Part shown: positions 1 to 12,885 of the stretch, in pieces
Position numbering within the stretch: the first letter of the stretch is position 1
How the letters are laid out: every line of letters starts with the position of its first letter
Source: Henckelia pumila
Lineage: Eukaryota; Streptophyta; Magnoliopsida; Lamiales; Gesneriaceae
Assembly (NCBI RefSeq): GCF_033568475.1
Contig: NC_133123.1
Span: forward strand, 175,429,685 to 175,493,684
Length of the DNA: 64,000 bases
Direction of reading: 5' to 3'
The notes under the pieces: model-generated
Databases searched by the model: none
Told to the model about the DNA's origin: nothing
Seen by the model: only the letters and a program-made list of their open reading frames with translations
Position numbers and translations under genes: made by a program

Positions 1-2110
1 GGACAGCAACCTCATTTAAACAAAAATTCTGAACCTATCTATTCAAATTCCTAGAACGCAACCAAAACTTAACCGAATTAATTCCCGCTTGAACTGTCAC
101 ATTTCCAACATCCTAGGCTAGTTCCAAACCCGAGATATTAACCAAACCATGAGTTTAACCCTGACTTAGACATCAGTTTCCGGACAGCTCAACACATCAC
201 AAAATTCTGATCAAGTCCTAGCTCATTACCTTTCCCAAAACTTAGTCATTTAACTCCCAAGTTCCAAACCAATAAACTAGGACCATGACCAATTCTTAGA
301 CTCACTCCAACCCCTAAAACCGACCCCCTTACAAGCCTAGCTTAGCTCAAAAAATCAGCTCTTGCCCAACACCTCAAAACCGATTCCATCAACCACCCAA
401 AATCGAGCAACCCCTCTTCTCCAACTTGCTAGCTAACTTCAACACATCCTAACCACTACCATGTGAGCTACATTCTCACCCATGGTATCCCCTAACCTAC
501 CATCCAAGCAACAAAACAGAAAATCGAAATGCACATGCTCAACAATTTTGAAAATTTCAAATTTAAGGGCATCAATGGAGACATCAATCAAAAGCTTTAA
601 CTTAACTCATTTCCATCAATAAAACATCATAATAGATCAACATAGGCATGAACATGGCTAATATAATTCTGAAAATTTCGAAATATACTCCCTAAAAATC
701 CATAAAATTTGAAATACACACATAAAGGACAATCACATGACATAATAATCTACTTGGGGCCAAATGAAAACCATAATATTTCCTATTTTCAAAATGCTCG
801 TGAAATGGAGATGGAAACAAGTTGTAAACGTGAAGCACAGTTTCTGGACCTCCTAGGGTGCGAGCTCCGGCGGTGGTGGTCGTGGTGTGCTGGCGGCGGC
901 GGCCGGGAAAGGCCTTGACGAAGAAGCCGACGGGTCTTGACGTGAGAAAGGGGATAGTGTGTGTGAGATTGGAGGGGAAATGTGTGTTTGTGGCGGCTAG
1001 GGTTGTGTGTTGGGGTGTGTTTTGGTTTTGAGATTTAAAAGTGTGTGTATAGGTTTATGTATATGTAGGCAAATGTGTATGTATAGTAGTCGTTAGTCTT
1101 AATTTAAATAAAGTTGCTATTGGTTCTAACAACTACTACAACACACACTAGAATTAGTAAAAATCCTAATATTTAAAAATTAAAAGTTTAAAGATGTTAA
1201 ATAAAATCTATCCGGGTTTAAAATACTAATAACATTTTTTTTTTGAATAATTCTAAAGTAAGCTTAAAAATTTCCTCAAAGGCGATTTTGGTCACCCGGA
1301 AAATCTTAAAAGTAAATACTTGAATTATTTTCCTCAATTTCTCACAAATCTAATATCATGGAAAAATCTAAGAATTTAACCGCCAAAATCCACCATCACC
1401 GTATGCCGGAACCGAAAGCCACTGAACTCAAGAATCTCAAGAGTAATTAACTTAATAATTAAACAAATAAACATTTGAAAAAATTTAAACGCTAACTTAG
1501 AAATTAAAATCAAAACTTTAAATATTTTGATGTCATAGTGATAAATAGAATATTTAAATAATAACAGAGCGATTAAAATAATTTAAACAGACTAGACGAA
1601 CGTTTAGAAGCAATTTAAATAAATACCAAAGCGAAAATAAAAATCTTTAAAATGATTTGAATAATTAAAAAGGATTTAAGCAAATAAGCTAGACACTTAA
1701 AATAGTTAAAAAAAATAATTTAAAATAACTAACCACTAAACATAGACTATTTAAAATAAATAAGTTGGACACTCAAAAATATTTAAACAAATAAGCTAAA
1801 CACTTAAAATCATTTAAAAGAATAAACTAAACAATTAAAATTAAAATCATTTAAATATGCAAGTCTAAACCTTTAAAATATTAAAACAATTTAAATTGAA
1901 CAATAAAATCATTTAGACACATAAATTTAAACAATTAAAAATATTAATTAAATAGTTAGTACAATAAAAATTATTTGAATAAATAATAAAAATATTTTAT
2001 TAACACATAATTCACATAAAGAATTTAATCAATTAAACATAAAAATAATAATCCTAATATTTATTAAATTTAAGGCATGCGATTTAGTAGATTGGGTTTT
2101 AGGTACTACA
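1..2110 (-). repeat. 3' LTR of LARD-like element (truncated by window)
   Basis: Homologous to 6551-8607. It ends at 2110 with ...ggtactaca, the reverse complement of the sense LTR start TGTAGTACC. About 1.49 kb of this LTR, matching 5057-6550, lies left of the window. Short frames inside (for example 709-918) are not supported as genes. A G+T-rich tract at about 880-1080 and a strongly A+T-rich block at about 1140-2090 are shared with the other LTR. Confidence 0.85.
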
Positions 2111-2130
2111 ATTCCTTCCCCTCCTTAAAA
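2111..2130 (-). other. Polypurine tract of LARD-like element
   Basis: On the minus strand this reads as a run of A and G (AAGGAGGGGAAGGAAT) directly before the LTR start TGTAG. Just inside it is the sequence around GAGGACGAAAT that is typical of the 3' end of plant Ty3/gypsy interiors. It fixes element orientation and suggests gypsy ancestry. Confidence 0.75.
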
Positions 2131-5042
2131 GGAATTTCGTCCTCGAAATTCAAGACTTACTAACTAGGTTCGAATACTTTAGACCAGATCAACACTAAAT
2201 TTTCTAACTTTGCACCTACATGAGTTGGCCCAAATCAGCTTTCGCCGCGCACTCTGATGCTTATTGATATCTGTACCATCAAAGATCTGACTAACTCTTA
2301 TTGCAATATAAAATTTGCAGTTCTTACATGTTCTCAAGTGGTCTTATTCTCAATGAGATTTTATCACTCCTCAAATTTACTGTCGATCTAAATTTATCAA
2401 CTTAAATATTTCTTCCTACCACACTGATAAGTTCTACACCCTACAAATTCCTAGATTTTTATGTAACTGCACAACTCACATTTTTGCTAACCTTAAATCC
2501 TACGTCGGGATTCAAAGCAATAGAGCCCATATAAGCAATAAATAATTTATGTCGACCTCGACCATAACTTAAAAACTTTCTAACAACGAAGCTATGCTTA
2601 ACGTCTATTTACCAATTAAACTTAACTCATATAATATACGACTCGAGATCTTAAGAAATTCACAAGTCCTCAAAATATTTAGCAACTAACACTAAAATTT
2701 TCTAAATAGGATAGCTAAAGGAACTATAAAATTCTACCTCGTTAGACCTCAAAATACGAGATAGATCTGACATATTTCTATAAATAAATAAATATAATCC
2801 TTGATTATAAGAAAGTATAACCATAAAATCCACTGTTGTTCAGTCCCAAGATATTAACCGATAACATATAGAATCCAAATAGGTGACTAAACAGATCCCA
2901 ATTATCCACTCTCCAAGTTATACGTTCATCTCTCGCATCTTTGATTCTCCCGAAAGTCAAATTCTTAATTAAAATTTTCCAACATATTTAACCACATTTT
3001 CTATCCCAGACGCAACGACTAAGAAATCCATATTTACACCTCAAATCAAAATATACTACGAGCTATTATCCATTTATTGGATAAGATCGTCTCTAAACAC
3101 CAAATAATTCTTACATATCGCCTGAAAACATATCTCAAATCCCTAGTTCAACTCGACATCAAGTCTAAAAATCCAAAATTCCCAAATTATTATATGTACA
3201 ACCTGAATTCATATTTCAAGAACTTAATACCCAATTAGGCAAATTCGATTGAAAATGCTTTCTCATTGTTCCTCAAGTACTTTAGCATTTCACCGGTAAA
3301 TAAATCTACAGCTTATCCAAAAAACTGCCTGAATATTCTATTCGTCATTCTGTTCCCATAGTTGGTGCAATAGCCTTACCGGTTGACATTCACAAAATCT
3401 TAGAATTCAAATGTAAAGTACCCAAAAGTCTCTAGGGACAACTTTATTTTTTATCTCGCAATTGTTCACTCATTCAGATTACCAAAATCATCTGTTTACT
3501 CTTAACGATCCTATTTAAAATTGAAACAACCTATTCAATTAATTCATTAACTAGCAGTCTACTCGCTAGAACTAAATATAATTAGTAGTCATCATTCCTC
3601 GGATCACTACAATAACTTAGGGTTTTATCTAGTGTAAATGCTAAATCAAATCGGTCTAAATGCTTAATATGCGGCTACGAGCCAATTCTTTACACAAAAA
3701 TTTGAAATTGAAATTATGATCCACCCATATTCTCATCATGATGGATCGTGAAAGGAAAGAAACATACAAGTAATGCTTGCTTAATATGAAATGAAATAAT
3801 GCAAACATTACCAACAAACGAGCTAAAAAATAAAATTTTAGATAAGTGAAAACAACTCACTCATGATCCAATTCTAGGGACAAATGAATAATAATAGAGA
3901 CTCCAAGAACAATGAATATGAGCTAACAAGATAACAAATCTGGTGACCATTCATCCCTGGATAGTGACATCAAGTCCAAACAATCAAAGTACAATCAAAA
4001 GAAATAAGTGTGACTTCAATCGAGAGAAGTCCACACAAGTCAATAATTAGGGAACAACGGTTTCAAGGAAAAATCAGATGTCAGCCACACAACATAAGTA
4101 GATTGCCAAAAAAAACAATGTCAAAGTGAATCTTACTCACATCAGCATGTGACTCTAGAACCAAAGAAAAATTTCAAGAAGTGTGAAACATTAACAAGAT
4201 TTTACTAAGAAGTTCAACCAATGCCAAAGTGGCAGAATTCAACGCTGATTAATGTCATACAAATCCATAAATGCTCAAAGGAAGTGCAAAGAAACTTCGG
4301 ATACTTAAAAGTATATGTTGCAACGAATTTGAGCACAAAAGAAGGAAAAAGAAAATAACGATCGGAATAATAGTTCACATAATTGAAAGGCTCATAGTAA
4401 CCGACTCACTATTTCCAAAAATCATATTTGCCCAAATAACAAAAGAAAAACTCAAACTATCCATAATAATATAAAACCAAGTTCGTATCCCAAGCCTTCA
4501 CGTGAGTTCTATTCATAAATTTAACTGACCAAACACATGTCTAGAAATTTCTAAGCAACCTATACACTTAGTTGTATCCGACTAGAATCCAGTATAAGAA
4601 AAAATCTTACAATAATAGCACACAATTAAAATCTCCTAATACGCAAGTTTAATATTTTTCAACAAACTCCTACAATCTCATCAAATATTGTTAATACCAC
4701 CTAATAACTCAAATAACTTCCATGTACTATCTAAAACTGGAAGGAATATTGGTACACCAACTCCGCTTAACTTGAAGTCGCATGCTATAAAAATAAACAT
4801 TTGAATGGTACACTTTGAACTACTAAAAGAAATTTTTAAACAAAATAAACACTGAACTACACATTTAAATAAATTAAGAATTTAACTTTTTAAAATATTT
4901 TTAAAATGAATGACATCAAAACATTTAAAGTATCAATTCAAGTATGACTAACATATGAAATTCCTTAAAACCTACAGACTTTGAGGCGAGACTTCTCGAG
5001 TTTTTTGCAACCGGCAGTAGGCACAACCCAAACCAGAACCAT
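2131..5042 (-). other. Non-coding interior of LARD-like element
   Basis: This A+T-rich stretch of 2.9 kb holds no open frame longer than 67 codons and no gag, protease, RT or integrase motif that I could read on either strand. Only the gypsy-type 3' edge is recognisable. It is either an ancient degenerate pol region or a true LARD interior mobilised in trans. Confidence 0.6.
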
Positions 5043-5054
5043 GCTCTGATACCA
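5043..5054 (-). other. Primer binding site, LARD-like element
   Basis: The plus strand reads GCTCTGATACCA, the reverse complement of TGGTATCAGAGC, which pairs with the 3' end of plant initiator tRNA-Met. It lies 2 nt from the LTR edge at 5057. Confidence 0.9.
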
Positions 5055-5990
5055 ACTGAAACAAATCTAACTCTACTTTAAATAATAATTAAATAAAATG
5101 CGGATTTTAAGAAAATTTTCGACATGACCTATCTATTTATATTTAAACCCTTCTGTCACAGGCATCAACTAAAAATACAACCAACAATACTGAATAAACT
5201 ATAGACCGGGAAATGAACGAGAACCGGAAAAAAATATTCGACATTCCGAACGTCCATAAATCATATAATTTGATAATTACATGCCCAAATACAATCGATA
5301 AATCATTACGTTTGCATTAATCCAATCAACAAAAAGAATGAAAGACTATAAAGCATTAAAGTAAACTTTTTGCGGAAGACTAGCATAGGTCGGAGCAATG
5401 TGCTGTGCCCGCATCATAGTCCACTCGATCGTCTTGTCTCTCGATCTCAAAGATAACTTAACCTGCACCAAATAGATGTAGTGAGCCTAGGGGCCCTACA
5501 AGAATATGGTGAAGTAACAAGGTTTTAAAATACATGCGGAAATACTTAAAATATTGTACTTATAATACTTTGGAACTTACTCAGACAAGTTGAATGATAA
5601 AAGAAAATGAAACTTACTACATGCAATGAACTCACACATAACTCATACTTTTAAACTTGGAACTTTCTTAAACTTAATCTGAACCTCATGCATAACTGAA
5701 ACTGAATATACTGAACTGAACTGAATATATTGAACTGAATAATACTTTGTGCCCTTTCTTTAAACAAAATAGACTTCCCAAAAGGGAGAACTTAAATATA
5801 ACATATGCATGGCTAAGTCCAACATAATGAATGAAACTGAATAAACTGTACTGAAACATAGTCATATAAATTTTGAACTGTAACTGTGAACTTAGATCCT
5901 TGAATTGTGACTCTGTACTTTCGATCATGATCATGGCTGCAGTGCACTATGCCACAAGGAATTCATGATAACCCCCAACTCTTCTTGCAC

Positions 5991-6177
5991 ATACTTGGTA
6001 AGGGAAGCCAGGATTTCTCACAACTCGTCCAAACTCATACTTGGTAAGGGAAATAAGGATTTCTCCCAACTCGTCCAAACCCATACTTGGTAAGAGAAAT
6101 TAGGATTTCTTCCAACTCGTCCAAATCCATAAATTTGGTAAGGGAAGTCAGAACATCTCCAACTCGTCCAAACCCAT
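5991..6177. repeat. 46-bp tandem repeat, four copies, in LARD LTR
   Basis: Four imperfect copies begin near 5991, 6037, 6083 and 6128. Each carries ACTTGGTAAGGGAA (AAATTTGG... in the fourth), a variable AGGATTTCT part and CAACTCGTCCAAA. The matching part of the other LTR lies outside the window, so copy number cannot be compared. Confidence 0.85.
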
Positions 6178-7949
6178 AATAAATATAGTCACAATCATCT
6201 CACTTCGTTCCGTAAAATATTTTCTTTCATACTTTCTTGCCTTGATTTAGAAACTTAGCATGCATATGTAGATGTAATGTACTTGTAAATATTTACTCGA
6301 TAATCATGAAAAAGACTCAAATATGGATGATCGGGATGGTGATGTAGGGATCAAACCAAGGATAGGGACCTAAACCCTAAACTTGCGCTTAGGACAATTT
6401 GAGCGGTACACCCGTAAAGCTTACAACTCACTCAGTTCTTATTCAAAAAGAGTTCCGCTTGAAACCACAGCTCCCACACACTTAGAACTAAATAAAGAAG
6501 TCATCATCGGGATATTATTCCTATCCAAAAATTTTATAAAATTTATTTCTAGACAGCAACCTCATTTAAGCAAAAATTCTGCACCTATCTATTCAAATGC
6601 CTAGAACGCAACCAAAACTTAACCGAATTAATTTCTGCTTGAACCGTCACATTCCCAACATCCTATGCTAGTTCCAGACCCGAGCTCTTAACCAAAACAT
6701 GAGTTTAACCCTGCCTTTGACATCAGTTTCCGGACAGCTCGACACATCAAAAAATTCTGCTCAAGTCCTAGCTCATTACCTTTACCAAAACTTAGTCATT
6801 TAACTCCAAAGTTCCAAACCAATAAACTAGGACCATGACAAATTCTTAGACTCACTCCAACCCCTAAAACCGACCCCCTTACAAGCCTAGCTTAGCTCAA
6901 AAAATCAGCCCTTGCCCAACACCTCAAAACTGATTCCATCAACCACCCAAAACCGAGCAACCCCTCTTCTCCAACTTTGTAGCTAACTTCAACACATCCT
7001 AAGCACTACCATGTGAGCTACATTCTCACCCATGGTAGCCCCTAACCCACCATCCAAGCAACAAAATAGAAAATCGAAATGCACATGCTCAACAATTCTG
7101 AAAATTTCGAATTAAAGGAATCAATGGAGACATCAATCAAAACCTTTAAATCAACTCATTTACATCAATAAAACATCTTAATAGATCAACATAGGCATGA
7201 ACATGACTAATATAATTCTGAAAATTTCTAAATATACTCCCTAAAAATCCAGAAAATTAGAAATAAACACATAAAGGACATTCACATGACATAATAATCT
7301 ACTTGGGGCCAAATGAAAACCATAATCTTTCCTATTTTCAAAATGCTCAAGAAATGGAGATGGAACCAAGCTGGAAACGTGAAGCACAGTTTTTGGACCT
7401 CCTAGGGCGCGAGCTCCGACGGTGGTGGTCATGGTGTGCTGGCACCGGCGTGAGAAAGGGTAGAGTGTGTGTGAGATCAGAGGGTAAATGTGTGTGTGTG
7501 GTGGCTAGGGTTGTGTGTTGGGGTGTGTTTTGGTTTTGAGATTTAAAAGTGTGTGTATAGATGTATGTATATGTAGGAAAATGTGTGTGTATAATAGTTG
7601 TTAGTCTTAATTTTAAATAAATTTGCTATTGGTTCTAACAACTACTTAAACAGACACTATAATTAGTAAAATCCTAATATTTGAAAATTACAAGTTTAAA
7701 GGGGTTAAATAAAATCTATACGGGTTTAAAATACTAATAACATTTTTTTTTTGAAAAATTCTAAAGTAAGCTTAAAAATTGCCTAAAAGGCGATTTTGGT
7801 CACCCGGAAAATCTTAAAAGTAAATACTTGAATTATTTTCCTCAATTCCTCAAAAATCTAAAATCTTGAAAAAATCTAAGAATTTAACCGCCAAAATCCA
7901 CCATCACCGTATGCGGGAACCGAAAGCCACTGAACTCAAGAATATCAAG

Positions 7950-8560
7950 AGTAATTAACTTAATAATTAAAAAAATAAACATTTGAAAGAATTTAAACAC
8001 TAACTTAGAAATTATCAACACTTTAAATATTTTGATGTCACAGCGATAAATAGAATATTTAAATAATAATAGAGTAATTAAAATAATTTAAACAAACTAG
8101 CCGAACGTTTAGAAGCAATTTAAATAAATACCCAAGCAAAAATAAAAATATTTAAAATAATTTGAACAATTAAAAAGAATTTAAACAAATGATCTAGACA
8201 CTTAAAATAGTAAAAAAATAATAATTTTAAATAAATAACCACTAAACTTAGACTATTTAAAATAAATAAGTTGAACACTCTAAAATATTTAAAAAAATAA
8301 GCTAAACAGTTAAAATCATTTAAAAAAATAAACTAAACAGTTAAAATTAAAATCATTTAAATATGCAAGTTTAAACCTTTAAAATATTAAAACAATTTAA
8401 ATTGTACAATAAAATCATTTAGACAAATAAATTTAAACAATTAAAAACATTAATTAGATAGTTAAAATTATTTGAATAAATAATAAAAATATTTTATTAA
8501 CACATAATTCACATAAATAATTTAATCAATTAAACTTAAAAATAATAATCATAATATTTA
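7950..8560. repeat. A+T-rich low-complexity block in LARD LTR
   Basis: A dense run of AATTTAAA and TTTAAAAT-like words with very little G or C. It is shared with about 1490-2090 in the other LTR copy, so it belongs to the element rather than to the insertion site. Confidence 0.7.
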
Positions 8561-8607
8561 TTAAATTTAATGCATACGATTGAGTAGATTGGGTTTTAGG
8601 TACTCCA

Positions 8608-10804
8608 ACTTGGTGTTGATTCTTCAGTGTTTGAGCCACCGCATGTATCAAAATGGCTCAATGTAGTTACCATTCCTGTGTTTCTGCAAAAGAACAAGGT
8701 CACAGCTGACCATTTAAGAGTCATCAAGCAAGAAATTGGCGCTGAGAAACAGATGGCTATTGCTGGTACACTGCTCCTTCAGAAGAAGCGTTCCAGAACT
8801 AGTAGACACATTGTGCATATTGATTCCGATAAAGCCGAAGATGTTATTGATAATGCTCCACTGGTTCAAGTTTTTGGCAGTCCTTCCCCGTCTCCAAAGA
8901 AGAAAGAGTCTCGTAAGATACCTCAACCAAAGTCCAAGAAGTTAAAGCTCTTATCCACAATCAAAACTCCAACTTCTCCAATCAAAACTTCATCCATAGA
9001 GGTTTTAACATCATCAGCATTGGTCATCTCTTCATCAAATGATGTAACTACTGAATTCAGTGAATTGTCTACATCATCAGTGCCCAAGTACTATCTCCTT
9101 GATACCTGAACCGATTGACAGTACTACAGTTACTACCACACCAATTTCATCTTCAATGATTAAAAATCTACTCCAACAATTGACATAGTAACCGCTTGTA
9201 CTGCTCCACAAGTCAGATCATCTGTTAATCCGTCCAAAGGAATTACCATTACTGAGTCACCTTCTCAAATAACTTGTAGCAAAACCATAACCGATCCTCT
9301 AGACAAAGGCAACGACGCTCTTATACCTTCTTCCAAGACACCCTCTGTCGCCAAAATTGAAGCAATGCTCATTATTTCAAACATTCTCAAAGCAGTTTGA
9401 TTCCGATTACGAGAATTTGATGAGTGCTTTATCTACCGATCACAAATTTCTTATTCTCAAATTCTTCAAGAGAAAAGGTTGGAATTCTTAGCCAAATTGG
9501 AAGATAAGATGTTTGTTCTTACTGCTACTTCTCATCTTGAAATAGCTCTCAGCAGATTCAAACTTGTTGATGTTCAAAGTCGTGATAGCCTCGCCCGATA
9601 TGTTCTTTTACAAAGAGAACAGAATTTCAAACCAATGAGCAAGACCTCCAAAGATGATTGCGAAGTAATATTACGTCTCAAACAATCGGTCAATGTCACT
9701 GGTACATTTTTTAGTGAATATCGGTTGAAACATCACATACCTCAACCGTCCAACAAATACATTCAAATGTATCTTCAAGAAACTAAGGCCATGATACCCA
9801 TCATGGAATCTCATGAAGAATCAGATAAACATGAACTCATCTTCACGACCGAAGAACAAGAGTTTATAACCGCACAAGATGAATCTCCGATAACCTACTC
9901 AACTAGATTTGCAACTATGTCCGAAGAATCACTAATCTCACTTCATCCTAGCACTTCCGATTCCAGACCAACTGCTATGGACACAGTTGCTACTGATGAT
10001 CCATTACCAAAAATTCCACTCACCTCTGTTTCAGAAGTACTGCATTCGTTGTCTGATTTCGAAGTAGCTCAGCACATATCCTCTTTTCATGAGACTCAGT
10101 CCAGTGAATCATCTCTGGAAACAATTTTTGAAGAAACTCATCCTACTGATCATATCATTCCTTCTGACCAGATCACCAAAACAATTGAACCTCCATCCAC
10201 AGACAAGGACATCTTGACAGAAACCGTTGCTGATGACACCATCTTATCTCCTATCAAAACCACTATTACTGCTCAAGAAATCATCAATCCTAGCTCAGGC
10301 ATTGACAACGTCAGTATGGCATCCAAGCCTACCTCAACATCTCTATATGCCATGGAAACGCCTGAATATGATCTGTAAATCATCATTGAAAACCTTCGCA
10401 CCACTATGTAGAGTCTTAGCAATCGTATTCAAGGCCAAGATACTAGTATCGCAAGCTCTCGGTCTGCTATTATGTCTCGCCTCAACGGACTATCCTCTGA
10501 AATCAGTAAATGTGTCACTGAATTGTAGAACTACAAAGAACGCAATTTTCGTGGTATGGAAACCATTGCAGATAAAGTGACACAAACTGTTCGTCACACC
10601 AATGAGCATACCACTGCAAAGATTTTGGTTCTTCAAGCCGACCTGACTGCTCACATTGACTCCCGCATTGACTCCTTGCAAGACACTGTAGGTTCTCAAC
10701 TTGGAGAGATCATCTCTCATCTCACCCGTGGTGATGTCAAAAAGGGGGAAGAGTCCGGAAAATCATTTGATATAGACCGCCAGAAGCGTGAAGTTCCACA
10801 ATAG
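8608..10804 (+). pseudogene. Broken envelope-like (third) ORF of a Sirevirus-type element
   Basis: The frame is open from the LARD boundary (no ATG; coding runs straight out of the insertion) through 9109, is shifted between 9110 and about 9478, then resumes in the original frame from 9479 to 10804 with three in-frame stops (first at 10376-10378). The product is rich in Ser, Thr and Pro in the middle (SPSPKKK near 8885), which suits a surface or linker region. The C-terminal part (10556-10804) looks like coiled coil with repeated His, Asp and Leu spacing, then a charged tail. Its position just before the purine tract and LTR is the argument for an envelope-like role; no sequence match was made. 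Transmembrane segments are not evident. Confidence 0.5.
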
Positions 10805-11002
10805 AAATGGCAGCATAAGAAACAATAATTGGTATAACAGGTAAATTTTTATTTATTATCAGCTCATTAGGTGTAATAGGATTTTATTGCATTTTATTAA
10901 TGATTGCATGTAACAATTATGTATCAATGCAATTCATTTTCGCAATGAATTCATTACCTTGTGTTATCTGTTACGATTTTCGGGGCATAGGTTTTGTCAT
11001 CA
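10805..11002 (+). other. Spacer between envelope-like frame and polypurine tract
   Basis: About 200 bp of A+T-rich sequence following the TAG at 10802-10804. No gene or RNA is visible. Confidence 0.5.
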
Positions 11003-11021
11003 CCAAAAAAGGGGAAATTTT
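11003..11021 (+). other. Polypurine tract of Sirevirus-like element
   Basis: CCAAAAAAGGGGAAATTT lies immediately before the TG that starts the LTR at 11022. This marks the plus strand as the sense strand of the host element. Confidence 0.7.
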
Positions 11022-11302
11022 TGAATCTTGACTTTTGGTGATAACAAAAAAATATAGCATTTTTATAGTATGGCCGCCATTTGTATGTAAAACAGGAAAA
11101 CCGTCTACCAAAAGATATCAACCGATTGGAAGACATCGACTGTTTACAAACATCAACTGAACTCTTGGACATCAACCGACTTTCACATATCAGCCGAGTC
11201 CATAATGTATATCAGCTGGTCCTCAAAACTTCAACCGATCTTAGCAATCAGAATAAGTGTCAACTGGAATACAAGTCTCAAGGATATCTACCGACTTCAT
11301 AA
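11022..11302 (+). repeat. Sirevirus 3' LTR, segment 1 of 3
   Basis: It runs from TGAATCTTGAC to the CACTA insertion point. It contains several ATCAACCGA/ATCGACTG-like words between 11110 and 11290, and the same word type returns at 28676-28745 in segment 3. That supports one interrupted LTR. The last three bases (TAA) are the CACTA target duplication. Confidence 0.75.
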
Positions 11303-11660
11303 CACTACAAGAAATTTGTTATTCAACAACACCCAATAGACAACGGTTTTTTGAAAAACCGTTGTATTTTTTTATTTAACAACGGTTTTATTGAAAACCA
11401 TTGTTGTTGTCCGTTTTTTGTTGTGAAAAAACAACGGTTTTTTAAAAACCGTTGTCTTATGTATGTGAACGACAACGGTTTTTTAAAAACTATTGTCTAT
11501 GAGCGGGCTTTTTAAGACTACGACAACGGTTTTAATCAACCGTTGTCGTAGCCCCAAAAAACCCGCTCATAGACAATGGTTTTTAAAAACCGTTGTCTGT
11601 TAATATTATTTTCTTTGATTTTTTTTTTAAAAAAAAACCGTTTTCTTTTAATATTATTTT
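11303..11660. repeat. Left terminal and subterminal repeats of outer CACTA
   Basis: Multiple copies of ACAACGGTTTTT and AAAACCGTTGT alternate in direct and inverted order from about 11338, making foldback pairs. Such subterminal arrays are the transposase-binding regions of EnSpm-type elements. Confidence 0.85.
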
Positions 11661-11759
11661 CTTTGTTTTTTTTTAAAAAAAAATATTAAAATTTTATTAC
11701 TTTTATACCCAATATGTATACATACACATTTAACTCTTATCTACTGACCTAAAAAAAAA

Positions 11760-12540
11760 CTCTTATCTACGCTCCATATTTCCCCCTCTTTCTCGTCACT
11801 TTCAGCACCCTCACCTTGCAGCGACCATAACATTTCCGTCTATTGCCCGAATTCCAAAATTCTTGAGGGGTTTTGTTCCTTACATCTTTATCTTCGATTT
11901 AAGCCATAAATCATAATTTTTGAGGAAGGAATCGAGCTAGTCGAAGGTTTTGTTCAGTTTGTTTTTGCACGAGATTTTGGCGGAGTTCCAGATCTATTCG
12001 AACATAACCTTAGAGACAACAATACTCTTTGATTCTTGATCTTCGGAGATTGGGAGAAAAAGGATGCTTCAACCAATATGAAGTTGCTTTCCAGGTCTCA
12101 GTTTCATCCTACTCTTCCATAGATTCTGCGGGGTTGCGTCATGCGGATTTGGATTTAAGTTTATGACTTTACTTTTAGATCAGGGTGTGATGAATGATGA
12201 TACATAGCTAGATAGATATGGATGGAAATTTGGTGACTGTAAAATAGATATCTTGGTTGGATATAGTATTATTAGTGGTATACACCGTATGTACTCGTAC
12301 AAGTATTATTTAGTTGTTTTTCTAACTATTCGTGCTACCTAGAATGAATTGTCACGCAATTAATCTCTTGTTCTTTCTGTTTCTGTTCATTTAGTTGATT
12401 AATTGTAGATGATATTATATGTCGAAGTCTTCTTTCGAGCTAGTTGTATATACATATGCATATCTTTATTATTTTCATCTTGTACTGGCAAGTCGAATGG
12501 TGACGAGTTAAGGTTTCGATCGATCCATTACTTGGGATTT
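11760..12540 (+). other. UTR-like captured sequence in outer CACTA
   Basis: Less A+T-biased than its surroundings, with pyrimidine-rich stretches (TTTCCCCCTCTTTCTCG near 11780) like a plant 5' leader, then a possible splice donor after CTTTCCAG near 12093. No protein is recognisable. It may be the leader and first intron of a captured gene, possibly the same locus as the CDPK fragment at the far end, but that is only inference. Confidence 0.35.
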
Positions 12541-12576
12541 GGGAAAATGGTTTAGGAAATATGAAAGATTTCATGA

Positions 12577-12885
12577 TACTACAAGAAAAACGGCCAAAGA
12601 CAACGCTTTTTTCGCGTTGTTAATGTTCCCGAAAAAGCGTTGTCGTAGCCAGTGTTGTAAAAGACCACGCTCAAAGACAACGCCGAAAAAGCGTTGTTGT
12701 TTTTGGAAAAAACAACGCTTTTTTAAGCGTTGTCGTATCTAAAAACGACAACGCTTTTTCCGCGTTGTCTTTGTCACAAAAAAGCGTTGTCGTAGTTCAA
12801 AAGCTTTTTAAGCGTTGTCTTTTTTAGTAACGACAATGCTTTTTTCACCTACGACAACGTTTAAAAAGCGTTGTCTTTTCTCAAA
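12577..12885. repeat. Left subterminal repeats of inner CACTA
   Basis: About ten copies of ACAACGCTTTTT or AAAAAGCGTTGT in alternating orientation. Short frames read through this array have no meaning. Confidence 0.85.

Larger units (their letters stand above)
1..8607 (-). mobile_element. Large non-coding LTR element (LARD-like), left end outside window
   Basis: Positions 1-2110 repeat 6551-8607 almost base for base (4 differences in the first 60 aligned bases), giving two direct LTR copies. Between them are a tRNA-iMet-type primer site (reverse complement at 5043-5054) and a purine tract beside the other LTR, so the element runs on the minus strand. The LTR is 3551 bp, starts TG and ends CA, and the 2.9 kb interior has no reading frame of useful length. 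Very long LTRs around a non-coding core match the LARD class. It interrupts the Sirevirus envelope-like frame, which is open right up to 8608. The TSD cannot be checked because the left flank is missing. Confidence 0.85.
5057..8607 (-). repeat. 5' LTR of LARD-like element
   Basis: Complete LTR of 3551 bp bounded by TG (5057) and CA (8607) in plus-strand reading. It contains a 46-bp tandem repeat (5991-6177), a G+T-rich tract near 7430-7560 and an A+T-rich block at about 7950-8560. Short frames inside have no recognisable product. Confidence 0.85.

Noticed and set aside
709..918. Short frame, homologous to 7303-7539
   Set aside because: It lies inside the LARD LTR; the two LTR copies differ in frame and stop position and no protein family is visible.
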